Assembly: GCA_021817755.1 (NCBI GenBank)
Contig: JAKAGC010000264.1
Location: forward strand, 1 to 6,127
DNA from: Acidobacteriota bacterium
GTDB taxonomy: Bacteria > Acidobacteriota > Aminicenantia > UBA2199
DNA: 6,127 nt
Direction: 5' to 3'
Below are positions 1 through 6,003 of this stretch, piece by piece. The notes below the pieces were generated by a model. That model saw only the letters and a list, made by a program, of their open reading frames with translations, ran no database searches and had not been told where the DNA came from. Each line of letters starts with the position of its first letter. Position 1 is the stretch's first letter. Position numbers and translations under genes: made by a program.

Positions 1-93
1 CAGGTGGATAAAAATACAAAAATCCTGATTTCCAAAGGTTCCATCTCATCTGTACTTAAACCGGAAGATGGGGAACCGTCCTCTAAAGATTAA
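1..93 (+). CDS. yajC: Sec translocon accessory subunit YajC, C-terminal fragment (partial)
   Basis: The window opens inside a reading frame that runs 30 codons to a TAA at 91-93; its start lies upstream. The visible tail (VDKNTKILISKGSISSVLKP, then an acidic and serine-rich end) fits the C-terminal beta-rich part of YajC, where a segment such as 'kIaeNvkIkvlrsaIs.vl' is usual. YajC is a small inner-membrane protein with one N-terminal membrane helix that associates with SecDF and YidC next to SecYEG. The call rests partly on position: yajC directly upstream of secD, on the same strand, is a very common arrangement. The membrane helix and the body of the protein are outside the window, so the family cannot be proved from this tail alone. 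Confidence 0.68.
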   Translation, partial: QVDKNTKILISKGSISSVLKPEDGEPSSKD

Positions 94-121
94 TAACGTG
101 TCCGCTTTTTGTAAATCCCTA

Positions 122-139
122 CGTTTCTTTATCGAAACG
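122..139 (+). promoter_or_regulatory. Weak stem-loop in the yajC-secD spacer
   Basis: CGTTTC (122-127) pairs perfectly with GAAACG (134-139) around a 6-nt loop, followed by a T-rich but interrupted stretch (GTTATTATT). The stem is only 6 bp and the tail is not a clean T-run, so at best it would be a leaky attenuator or an mRNA processing/stability element between yajC and secD. I see no convincing -35/-10 pair in the 101-nt spacer 94-194, which fits secD being read through from upstream. Confidence 0.25.
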
Positions 140-194
140 GTTATTATTCATAAAATTTAAACGCAATAGAACCAATGCTTATTCGGAGGCAAAC

Positions 195-1748
195 ATGAAC
201 AAAGCGATCGGATGGAAGGTAATCTTTATTATTGCCATCATTGCCATATCTGTATTCCTGATCTACCCTCCAAAAGAAAAAATCAACCTCGGGCTTGATT
301 TGAAAGGAGGTATGCACCTTGTATTCCGGGTAGAAATCGAGGAAGTGGTGCAGAAACAAACGGACAACAGCGTAGTCCGTTTACGAACGCTGATGAAAGA
401 AGCCAGTATAAAATTCGAGAAAGTCGTACGTGAAGGCACCAATAAAATTAATGTTATCGGGACCAATTACAGCGATGAAGCTTCTATAAAAAAGATACTC
501 GAAGATAATTTCCAGGAATGGGATTCGTTGATTTCTGCAAATACGGTAATGCTGACTCTTCGAGCCAATATTGAACAGCAGATGAAAGATCAAGCTGTTG
601 ATCAGGCACTTGAAACGATTCGGAACCGTGTTGATAAATTTGGAGTTACCGAACCTGTCTTCCAGAGAGAAGGCACAGACCGGATAATGATCCAGTTACC
701 TGGAGTCAATGACAAAGAAAAAACCCGTATTATGGGATTGATTAACAGTACTGCATTGTTAGAATTCAAGAAAGTAATTGATTATGGCCCATTTCCAACG
801 GAAAAAGATGCACTCCAGAAATACAACGGAGTGTTACCGGAAGATTTGGTCCTCGTGAAATGGAATAGCAATCGTTCCGAACAGCAAGGATTTTCCATAT
901 TACAAGCAGCCAGTGCTATCACTGGAAGAGATATGAAAAGTGCTCGCGTTGGTACGGATGAATTCGGTTCCCCGGATGTCAATTTTTCTCTCAACTCCGA
1001 TGGTGCAAACAGATTTCGTTCTTTCACAGCAGCCAATGTGGGACAGAAATTGGCAATCGTTCTCGATGACCGTATTCTAAGTGCTCCGGTTATTGAATCT
1101 GTTCTTTCTTATGATAGCCGTATCTCAGGAAACTTCACTCGTGAAGATGCCGAAGACCTGGCCTTGAAATTACGTTCCGGTGCATTACCTGCCAGATTAT
1201 CCCCCCAGCATGAACAGATTATCGGACCTTCTCTCGGTGCCGATTCCATCCGTTCAGGGCTTATTTCTTGTCTAGTGGGATTGTTCCTGGTAGTTGCCTT
1301 TATGTTATGGTACTACAAAGGTGCGGGAGTCAATTCGATAATAGCACTTGCTCTAAATATACTGTTACTTTTGGGAATACTTGCTTTTATCAAAGCCACA
1401 TTAACACTTCCCGGTATCGCAGGTATCATATTGACAATGGGTATGGCGGTGGATGCCAACGTCTTAATATTCGAACGTATCAAAGAAGATTTACGAAATG
1501 GGAAGTCTCCGAAATCTGCAATCGATTCCGGATTTAAAAAAGCATTCGTTACCATATTTGATTCCAACTTAACCACGGTTATCGCATGCTTATTCCTGTT
1601 TTATTTCGGTACAAGCTCGGTTAAAGGATTTGCGGTAACACTCAGTATCGGTATCGCAGCCAGTATGTTCACTGCGGTCTGGGTATCACGGGTTATTTTC
1701 GACCTCACCTATGGCAAACGTAGGAAACTGGACAAAATTAGCATCTAA
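195..1748 (+). CDS. secD: Protein translocase subunit SecD
   Basis: SecD, with SecF, forms the RND-like proton-driven part of the Sec translocon that helps complete protein export across the inner membrane. The 517-residue product has an N-terminal membrane helix (about 8-24), then the family signature LGLDLKGGMHLVFRVE (32-47). A large periplasmic region (about 26-350) follows, including SDGANRFRSFTAANVGQKLA (268-287), DDRILSAPVIES (291-302) and LRSGALPARL (326-335). Five more membrane helices lie at about 352-372, 378-396, 403-424, 450-470 and 475-503. Asp420 in GMAVDANVLIFERIKEDL matches the essential proton-relay aspartate of the fourth helix (Asp340 in Thermus SecDF). It is shorter than E. 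coli SecD (615 residues), mainly in the periplasmic part, which is common outside Proteobacteria. The start at 195 is set by GGAGG at 185-189, 5 nt upstream. No truncation or frameshift is seen. Confidence 0.97.
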   Translation: MNKAIGWKVIFIIAIIAISVFLIYPPKEKINLGLDLKGGMHLVFRVEIEEVVQKQTDNSVVRLRTLMKEASIKFEKVVREGTNKINVIGTNYSDEASIKKILEDNFQEWDSLISANTVMLTLRANIEQQMKDQAVDQALETIRNRVDKFGVTEPVFQREGTDRIMIQLPGVNDKEKTRIMGLINSTALLEFKKVIDYGPFPTEKDALQKYNGVLPEDLVLVKWNSNRSEQQGFSILQAASAITGRDMKSARVGTDEFGSPDVNFSLNSDGANRFRSFTAANVGQKLAIVLDDRILSAPVIESVLSYDSRISGNFTREDAEDLALKLRSGALPARLSPQHEQIIGPSLGADSIRSGLISCLVGLFLVVAFMLWYYKGAGVNSIIALALNILLLLGILAFIKATLTLPGIAGIILTMGMAVDANVLIFERIKEDLRNGKSPKSAIDSGFKKAFVTIFDSNLTTVIACLFLFYFGTSSVKGFAVTLSIGIAASMFTAVWVSRVIFDLTYGKRRKLDKISI

Positions 1749-1754
1749 GAGGAG
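1748..1754 (+). promoter_or_regulatory. Ribosome binding site deciding the secF start
   Basis: AGAGGAG begins at the last base of the secD stop codon and lies 8 nt before the ATG at 1763. The in-frame GTG at 1757 is only 2 nt away, too close for normal initiation, so this site favours the ATG. Confidence 0.75.
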
Positions 1755-1762
1755 CAGTGACA

Positions 1763-2926
1763 ATGAGAATATTCAAAGACGTTCCCAATATAAAGTTTAT
1801 GAGTGTTAGAAAATACGGGTTCATTATTTCCGGTGCAATTATTGCAATCGGTATCATCCTCTTTTTTGTCAAAGGTTTCAATATGGGTATCGATTATACA
1901 GGTGGGACCAGTATAGATATTAGTTTCCGTGATAAAATCGATATTTCCGATGTTCGAAATACATTAAATAAAGTTGGATTGGGTAATTCCATTATTCAAC
2001 GTGTAGGTGACAGCGAACGGTTCATTATTAAAGCACCTATGGAAGGAAAAGGTGAAATTGCCAAATCCGGTGCGAAAGCTGGAGAAAGTGAAGGCGTTAC
2101 AAAATTAATCGCCGACGCTTTCATGACGGAACAGGAAAAAGCCGAGGCTACCAAAAAATTGGATATAAATAACGCATCCAAAAGCGATATCACAAATTTT
2201 CTGATAGAAAAAAGCATTACCCGTGAATTGTCGGAAGCAGCAGCAGATAAAATCTCTCAATATCGTACAGCCAGTACAACGGGTTTGATCCATCAAATCA
2301 GCGAGATCGATAAATTGGGTATTGACCCACAGGTGGTAACCATTTTGAAAAAAGATGGTTTTCTCGGGAAATTGACATTCCTTGGAATTGAAAGTATCGG
2401 TCCTCAGGTTGGAAGCGATATGAGAAATAAATCTTTCTGGGCTGCGGTTTTTTCATTAATCGGGATGTTGATTTATATCGCATTTCGTTTCAAGCTCTTG
2501 TATGGGGTATCCGGGTTATTAACCCTGGTTCATGATACACTGGTAACATTGACATTTATCCTGGCTTTCCAGATCGAGTTTTCACTTTCGGTTCTGGCAG
2601 CGATTTTGACCCTCGTTGGTTATTCGATTAATGATACCATTGTTATATTTGACCGTGTCAGAGATAATTTATTATTGATGAAAAAACAAAAGTTGGAAAT
2701 CATAATGGATGCCAGTATCAACCAGACGTTGAGCCGAACGGTAATCACAGCCGGTACGGTTTTCTTAACGGTTTTAGCACTTTTCTTTTTTGGAGGTGAA
2801 GTGCTTTATGGATTTTCATTTACTCTACTGGTTGGAGTAATAGTCGGATCCTATTCGTCGATATACCAATCTTGTGCATGGTTGATGGTATGGGAACATA
2901 AGTTTTTAGATGTGAAAAAAAAGTAA
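1763..2926 (+). CDS. secF: Protein translocase subunit SecF with an enlarged periplasmic loop
   Basis: SecF is the partner of SecD. The 387-residue product has helix 1 at about 18-37, the signature GIDYTGGTSIDISF (42-55), and five further helices at about 224-242, 248-268, 274-293, 327-345 and 349-374. Asp291 in GYSINDTIVIFDRVRDN and Arg325 in NQTLSRTVITAG correspond to the residues essential for proton-coupled function in Thermus SecDF (Asp637 and Arg671). The chain is about 64 residues longer than E. coli SecF (323). The excess sits in the first periplasmic loop, where residues about 133-202 look like a ComEA/helix-hairpin-helix-type module. A GTG at 1757 would add two residues, but AGAGGAG at 1748-1754 is 8 nt from the ATG at 1763 and only 2 nt from that GTG, so I place the start at 1763. 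The gene begins 14 nt after secD, so the two are very probably co-transcribed and translated in concert. Confidence 0.96.
   Translation: MRIFKDVPNIKFMSVRKYGFIISGAIIAIGIILFFVKGFNMGIDYTGGTSIDISFRDKIDISDVRNTLNKVGLGNSIIQRVGDSERFIIKAPMEGKGEIAKSGAKAGESEGVTKLIADAFMTEQEKAEATKKLDINNASKSDITNFLIEKSITRELSEAAADKISQYRTASTTGLIHQISEIDKLGIDPQVVTILKKDGFLGKLTFLGIESIGPQVGSDMRNKSFWAAVFSLIGMLIYIAFRFKLLYGVSGLLTLVHDTLVTLTFILAFQIEFSLSVLAAILTLVGYSINDTIVIFDRVRDNLLLMKKQKLEIIMDASINQTLSRTVITAGTVFLTVLALFFFGGEVLYGFSFTLLVGVIVGSYSSIYQSCAWLMVWEHKFLDVKKK
2159..2368 (+). other. ComEA/HhH-like insert encoded within secF (domain)
   Basis: Residues 133-202 of SecF begin LDINNASKSDI, matching the 'hxhNtAs.eeL' opening of ComEA-type helix-hairpin-helix domains. 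They continue with an AAADKISQYRTA helix (compare 'A..Iv.yR...g') and then an EIDKLGIDPQVVTILKKDG stretch (compare 'dL..v.gIg...l..i'). The glycine-rich hairpins needed for DNA binding are absent. The position after helix 1 and before helix 2 places it in the periplasm. It is more likely a protein-protein module of the kind used in periplasmic SAM-like domains such as that of GspK. The domain identity is inferred from pattern only. Confidence 0.5.
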
Positions 2927-2943
2927 ATTCTGGTCATCGAGAC

Positions 2944-2972
2944 TTGAATTTTACAACAAATTAGTATATAAA
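2944..2972 (+). promoter_or_regulatory. Sigma70-like promoter for tonB-exbB-exbD
   Basis: TTGAAT (2944-2949; four of six bases match TTGACA) and TATAAA (2967-2972; five of six match TATAAT) are separated by exactly 17 bp. Transcription would start near 2979-2980, giving a leader of about 28 nt before the ATG at 3008. It lies in the spacer between secF and tonB, which suggests the TonB module can be transcribed independently of secDF. I see no Fur-box-like palindrome overlapping it. Confidence 0.55.
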
Positions 2973-2995
2973 TAATGTCTGGAAAAAATTTTTAT

Positions 2996-3003
2996 AGGGA
3001 GGT
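2996..3003 (+). promoter_or_regulatory. Strong ribosome binding site deciding the tonB start
   Basis: TAGGGAGGT just upstream of AAAA-ATG contains a near-complete anti-16S match 4-6 nt before the ATG at 3008. An upstream in-frame ATG at 2975 has no such site and lies before the predicted transcription start of the tonB promoter, so 3008 is preferred. Confidence 0.8.
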
Positions 3004-3007
3004 AAAA

Positions 3008-3748
3008 ATGTTCGAGGACGCACTAACAGAGTCTGATGCGAGAAAGAAAGCTCGCAGAAGGTGGATCACCTTCCCTGTTTCCATCATATTGCACGGTATA
3101 ATGGTTGTAGCAATAATGATAGGACCGCTTTTGACAGCAGATGCGAATCGACCGAAGGTCCAGGTAATAGATGTATTTATGGCAGCAGCGCCACCGCCGC
3201 CACCCCCACCGCCGCCACCGGCTAAAAAATCCAAAGAAAAAGGCAAAGAAAAAGAAGAAAAGAAAGATGTTGAGCAGTCTAAACCGATCGTTGCCGGACG
3301 CTTGGTGGCTCCTATTGAAATTCCTGATGAAATCAAAGAAGAGAATATTAGTGATATCGGATTTGATTTTGGAGTGGAAGGCGGAGTCGAAGGTGGAGTT
3401 GAAGGTGGTGTCGTAGGAGGCGTACTGGGAGCACCCGGTTCTGCCGATAATGTTAACCAAGCCATTCAAATTGCATCTGTTCAACAACCTCGGTTAATTA
3501 AGAAAGTTGAACCACAATTCCCATCTGTCGCATTAAAAGCACATATTCAGGGAACAGTCATCATAAACGCTACCACGGATGTTATGGGGCGTGTTGTCGA
3601 TGCTAAAGTAGTAAACGGTCACCCCTTATTGAGACAGGCTGCAGTAGATGCTATTAAACAGTGGATCTACGAACCCTACATTCTCAACGGTGTACCAAGA
3701 CCGGTTAAATTTACTGTCGTTGTACGATTTAACCTGCAAAATCAGTAA
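3008..3748 (+). CDS. tonB: Energy transducer TonB
   Basis: TonB is anchored in the inner membrane and transmits ExbB-ExbD motion through the periplasm to the TonB box of outer-membrane transporters. The 246-residue product has a basic N-terminus (ARKKARRR, 11-18) and one membrane helix (about 22-42) with the polar Ser-His pattern typical of TonB (SIILHG, His29). The linker contains ten consecutive prolines (62-71), a Lys/Glu-rich stretch (73-87) and a glycine-valine repeat (122-141). The C-terminal TonB domain (about 160-243) carries KKVEPQFP, QGTVIINATTDVMGRV, AAVDAIKQWIYEPYILNG and a final VKFTVVVRF strand. The start at 3008 is chosen over an in-frame ATG at 2975 because of the ribosome binding site at 2996-3003. 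exbB follows after 33 nt and exbD after that, the standard complex partners. The linker composition differs strongly from the rest but is normal for the family. Confidence 0.95.
   Translation: MFEDALTESDARKKARRRWITFPVSIILHGIMVVAIMIGPLLTADANRPKVQVIDVFMAAAPPPPPPPPPPAKKSKEKGKEKEEKKDVEQSKPIVAGRLVAPIEIPDEIKEENISDIGFDFGVEGGVEGGVEGGVVGGVLGAPGSADNVNQAIQIASVQQPRLIKKVEPQFPSVALKAHIQGTVIINATTDVMGRVVDAKVVNGHPLLRQAAVDAIKQWIYEPYILNGVPRPVKFTVVVRFNLQNQ
3191..3220 (+). repeat. Tandem 15-nt duplication encoding the ten-proline tract of TonB
   Basis: Two adjacent 15-nt units, CCACCGCCGCCACCC and CCACCGCCGCCACCG, differ only at the last base and together encode ten prolines. The mixture of CCA, CCG and CCC repeats in the same order in both units, which points to duplication of a five-proline unit rather than independent codon choice. 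Confidence 0.8.
3371..3430 (+). repeat. Five 12-nt units encoding a Gly-Val-(Glu/Val/Leu)-Gly repeat in TonB
   Basis: Units begin at 3371, 3383, 3395, 3407 and 3419 and encode GVEG three times, then GVVG and GVLG. The units are near-identical with mostly silent or first/second-position changes in the last two, a decaying minisatellite-like array. At protein level it makes a flexible extension between the charged linker and the C-terminal domain. Confidence 0.85.
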
Positions 3749-3781
3749 ACAATATGCAAAAAATAAAGGAGGTTTAATAGT

Positions 3782-4468
3782 ATGGGAGCTAATACTTTTG
3801 ATTTAGTGGAAATGTTCATAGCGATGGGACCCATTCCCAAAGGTGTCTCAATTATCTTGTTGTTCATGTCGATCTATTCATTGGCAGTTGGAGTCGAAAG
3901 ATTAATCGTTTTTAAAAAGGCAAAAAATCAATCTGCCATGTTGCTGAGAATTATCGGTAAACTCTGGCAAGAAGGAAAAATTGAAGAGTCTATAAAAGCT
4001 TCTTCCGATAAAAAATTCAAAAACAGTCATCTTGCAAAAGTTATGGTAGCTGGATTGAATGAATTAGAATTCCAGGAAGACAGCAATGCACCATATACTG
4101 AAAAAGTAGAATCCGCAAAAAGAGCAATCGAACGCGCCACTATTAAAGGTCTTGTTGAATTTAAAAGAGGTCTGAGCGGTCTCGCAACCATCGGATCCAC
4201 AGGTCCTTTCGTTGGCTTGTTTGGTACAGTTTTTGGCGTTATTACAGCATTCCAGGGCATGGGTGTTGCCGGATCCGCCGGTATCGGTGCTATTGCTGCA
4301 GGTATCGCTGAAGCTTTGATTACAACCGGTTTCGGTATTATCGTGGCTGTTGTCGCCGTTCTTTTCTTCAACTTCTTGTTGAATAAAGTAGATATCTTTT
4401 CCGGCGAAATGGCTAACGCCTCTTCTGAATTGATTGATCACTATATTAAGAAAAAAATAGGAGCTTAA
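3782..4468 (+). CDS. exbB: Biopolymer transport protein ExbB (MotA/TolQ/ExbB family)
   Basis: ExbB forms the pentameric inner-membrane stator that, with ExbD, turns proton flow into movement of TonB. The 228-residue product has helix 1 at about 21-43, a long cytoplasmic segment (about 44-130), then two further helices. The family core is complete: ATIGSTGPFVGLFGTVFGVI (135-154) with Thr149, and GIAEALITTGFGIIVAVVAV (174-193) with Thr181/Thr182. These threonines align with Thr148 and Thr181 of E. coli ExbB, which line the proton path. A perfect AAAGGAGGT at 3765-3773, 8 nt from the ATG, fixes the start. It lies 33 nt after tonB and 1 nt before exbD. TolQ has the same fold, but the TonB-type protein immediately upstream and absence of tolR/tolA/tolB features favour ExbB. 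No anomaly is seen. Confidence 0.94.
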   Translation: MGANTFDLVEMFIAMGPIPKGVSIILLFMSIYSLAVGVERLIVFKKAKNQSAMLLRIIGKLWQEGKIEESIKASSDKKFKNSHLAKVMVAGLNELEFQEDSNAPYTEKVESAKRAIERATIKGLVEFKRGLSGLATIGSTGPFVGLFGTVFGVITAFQGMGVAGSAGIGAIAAGIAEALITTGFGIIVAVVAVLFFNFLLNKVDIFSGEMANASSELIDHYIKKKIGA

Positions 4469-4469
4469 T

Positions 4470-4904
4470 ATGGGCGGCGATGTTAGCGGCTCCAAGAAAA
4501 CAAAATCCGAGCCCAATGTAGTACCTCTTTGTGATATTTTATTGGTGTTATTAATCATCTTTATGGTTGTTACACCGATGATTAAAAAAGGTGCGAATGT
4601 AAAACTCCCCGAAGCAGGCAATATAGGAACTGAACCCGAATCGGGTAAAATGGTCACGGTCTTCATCCAGAAAACAGGTGTAGTTTATGTCGATGATAAA
4701 ATCGTTGATGATATGACCAAATTTATTCCAATGCTCGAAGATCGTTTGGAGCAGATTAAACAGACCGATCGGGCTAAAGTCTTATTGAAGGCAGATCAGG
4801 AAATTGCTTACGGACGAGTTACTGAGGTTATGGAAGAACTTCGGAGAGCCTCTATCGAAACTCTCGGATTAGTAGTAATCGAGAAAGTCTCCTCCGAACA
4901 ATAG
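4470..4904 (+). CDS. exbD: Biopolymer transport protein ExbD
   Basis: ExbD is the proton-carrying partner of ExbB. The 144-residue product starts with a short cytoplasmic tail containing NVVPLCDILLVLLIIFMVVT (16-35). This is the single membrane helix, with Asp22 matching the essential Asp25 of E. coli ExbD. A periplasmic domain follows with the conserved KLPEAG (45-50), VTVFIQKTGVVYVDD (62-76) and LLKADQEIAYGRVTEVMEEL (105-124). Cys21 sits immediately before the functional aspartate, where E. coli has a hydrophobic residue. The ATG at 4470 is 1 nt after the exbB stop and is served by TAGGAG (4458-4463) inside the end of exbB, so the two are probably translationally coupled. Only one exbD is present here, and it is followed by a terminator, so no second exbD belongs to this unit. 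Confidence 0.94.
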   Translation: MGGDVSGSKKTKSEPNVVPLCDILLVLLIIFMVVTPMIKKGANVKLPEAGNIGTEPESGKMVTVFIQKTGVVYVDDKIVDDMTKFIPMLEDRLEQIKQTDRAKVLLKADQEIAYGRVTEVMEELRRASIETLGLVVIEKVSSEQ

Positions 4905-4937
4905 CAAGAAACAGTAGAACACTATACTATATTTATA

Positions 4938-4966
4938 GGGGAAGCGTAAGCTTCCCCTTTTTTTTT
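4938..4966 (+). terminator. Strong intrinsic terminator after exbD
   Basis: GGGGAAGC (4938-4945) and GCTTCCCC (4950-4957) form a perfect 8-bp stem capped by GTAA, a GNRA-type tetraloop, followed at once by nine T residues (4958-4966). It ends the tonB-exbB-exbD unit. On the - strand the same hairpin is followed by TATAAATATAG rather than a T-run, so it should terminate the convergent kinase gene only weakly, if at all. Confidence 0.92.
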
Positions 4967-4980
4967 ACTCTTTTATTTTT

Positions 4981-5880
4981 TTATTGATGTAAAACAGGAA
5001 CTCGAATTTTAATACTTTCAGGTAGGACATTAATTTTAAAACGTTCGGGATCCTCTCCGCCGTATTCTCCATCAAAATGAAACGGAATGCCTCCACAACG
5101 TGAAATAATTTCGCAATTGTCAAAATGCATGGTTTTATAAAATGGAACGCGATTAATCTTACCTGTAAAAAGATTTTTTATGTAGATGGAATCGGTAATC
5201 CGGTTAAAGCGAGAAATCACGCAGATATCTAACAGACGATCTATTGGAGATGCAAAAGGGGCGATTATGGCTTTATTACCATATTCTCTAAAATTTGCGA
5301 AAGCAGTAATGACAATATCAACAGAGGTAGTGACTCCACCAGTTACTATATCGACAGGGAAAATGGGCATTTCCGCATAACTCCTGATAAAATGATACAT
5401 ATATGCAGCTAACCCGCGGGCTTTAGTCTCTTCGTTGAATTTTCTGGCAATTAGTCCATCAAGTCCTATGCCCGCAACATTTAAAAAGAATCGGTTATTA
5501 ATTCTACCGGAATCAAATGTGATATCTTTTCCATCGATGAGCGTATCCAATGCTCGTCGCCAGGATACGGGAATATTTAAATTACGGGCCAGTCCATTTC
5601 CGGATCCCCCAGGGAGAATTCCTAATGTTTTTCCTGTATTTACAAGAGCTGAAGCAACAGAATTAATCGTTCCATCTCCACCGAATGCAGCAATAATATC
5701 AAATTGATCGAGTGCCTGACGAGCTAACTCCGCACCTTGCGATGGGGAATTTGAATTAATTAATGATACAGTATTAAAATGCTTACAGAGTTTTTGAAAT
5801 ATAATGGATATTGCCCCAACCTTTGAAAAGGTCCCGGATGACATGTTAAAAATAACCAGGATTCGTTCATTTTTTCGCAT
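4981..5880 (-). CDS. Diacylglycerol kinase / lipid kinase family protein (YegS/DgkB/BmrU type)
   Basis: Members of this family transfer phosphate from ATP to a lipid such as diacylglycerol at the inner face of the membrane. The 299-residue product is full length for the family (about 290-310). The N-terminal nucleotide-binding domain contains the opening strand ILVIFNMSSG (7-16), the catalytic loop AAFGGDGTINSVAS (64-77) and LGILPGGSGNGLARNLNIP (86-104). The C-terminal domain contains NRFFLNVAGIGLDGLIARKF (129-148), APFASPIDRLLDICVI (207-222) and HFDGEY (268-273), the last holding the Asp-Gly-Glu motif. In the metal-site motif, usually D-G-x-L-D, the glycine is Arg215 here (DRLLD); the two aspartates are kept. 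The true lipid substrate cannot be told from sequence. The ATG at 5880 is preceded by an in-frame TAA one codon upstream and has no ribosome binding site, but a -10 box lies 5 nt away, suggesting leaderless expression. It is convergent with exbD. Confidence 0.9.
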   Translation of the reverse strand: MRKNERILVIFNMSSGTFSKVGAISIIFQKLCKHFNTVSLINSNSPSQGAELARQALDQFDIIAAFGGDGTINSVASALVNTGKTLGILPGGSGNGLARNLNIPVSWRRALDTLIDGKDITFDSGRINNRFFLNVAGIGLDGLIARKFNEETKARGLAAYMYHFIRSYAEMPIFPVDIVTGGVTTSVDIVITAFANFREYGNKAIIAPFASPIDRLLDICVISRFNRITDSIYIKNLFTGKINRVPFYKTMHFDNCEIISRCGGIPFHFDGEYGGEDPERFKINVLPESIKIRVPVLHQ

Positions 5881-5885
5881 GATTT

Positions 5886-5894
5886 ATTATAGCA
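5886..5894 (-). promoter_or_regulatory. Extended -10 promoter abutting the lipid kinase start
   Basis: Read on the - strand, TGCTATAAT is a perfect extended -10 element (TGn followed by consensus TATAAT). Only AAATC separates it from the ATG at 5880, so transcription should begin at or within a base of the A of the start codon. No good -35 hexamer is seen at 16-18 bp spacing (ATAGGG/TAGGGG-like sequence there), which an extended -10 can compensate for. Confidence 0.6.
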
Positions 5895-5947
5895 TATTTT
5901 CTTTATTCCCCTATTAATATAAAGTCGGATTTTTAGCTTTAAAACAA

Positions 5948-5959
5948 ATTTCCGGAAAT
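5948..5959. repeat. Perfect 12-bp palindrome ATTTCCGGAAAT
   Basis: This is an uninterrupted inverted repeat in the 123-bp spacer 5881-6003, centred about 68 bp upstream of the kinase -10 box. It could be a dimeric regulator's operator. With no loop and an AT-only outer stem it is unlikely to be a terminator for the gene to its right. The rest of the spacer is AT-rich and shows nothing else I can name. Confidence 0.4.
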
Positions 5960-6003
5960 CTTCTGATATTAAATTTATTTATAAAGATTATTAATATTGT
6001 AAT

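Noticed and set aside
94..194. Promoter for secD
   Set aside because: TATTAT and TTGTAA-like hexamers occur but not at a 16-18 bp spacing with each other, so no promoter is called.
2975..3007. Alternative upstream start of tonB
   Set aside because: No ribosome binding site precedes it, and it lies upstream of the predicted transcription start. The site at 2996-3003 serves the ATG at 3008.
2927..3007. Possible Fur box upstream of tonB
   Set aside because: The spacer is AT-rich, but I see no 19-bp GATAATGATAATCATTATC-like inverted repeat.
2992..3487. Long antisense open frames opposite tonB with Pro/Gly/Ser-rich products
   Set aside because: They mirror the proline and glycine-valine repeats of tonB, have no ribosome binding site and resemble no known family.
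4027..4666. Antisense open frames opposite exbB and exbD, up to 200 codons
   Set aside because: They overlap two well-supported conserved genes, cross the exbB-exbD junction and give low-complexity Cys/Asn/Thr-rich products with no recognisable domain.
3782..4904. TolQ-TolR instead of ExbB-ExbD
   Set aside because: The two pairs are homologous, but the immediate partner is a TonB with a TonB-type C-terminal domain, and no TolA, TolB or Pal follows before the terminator.
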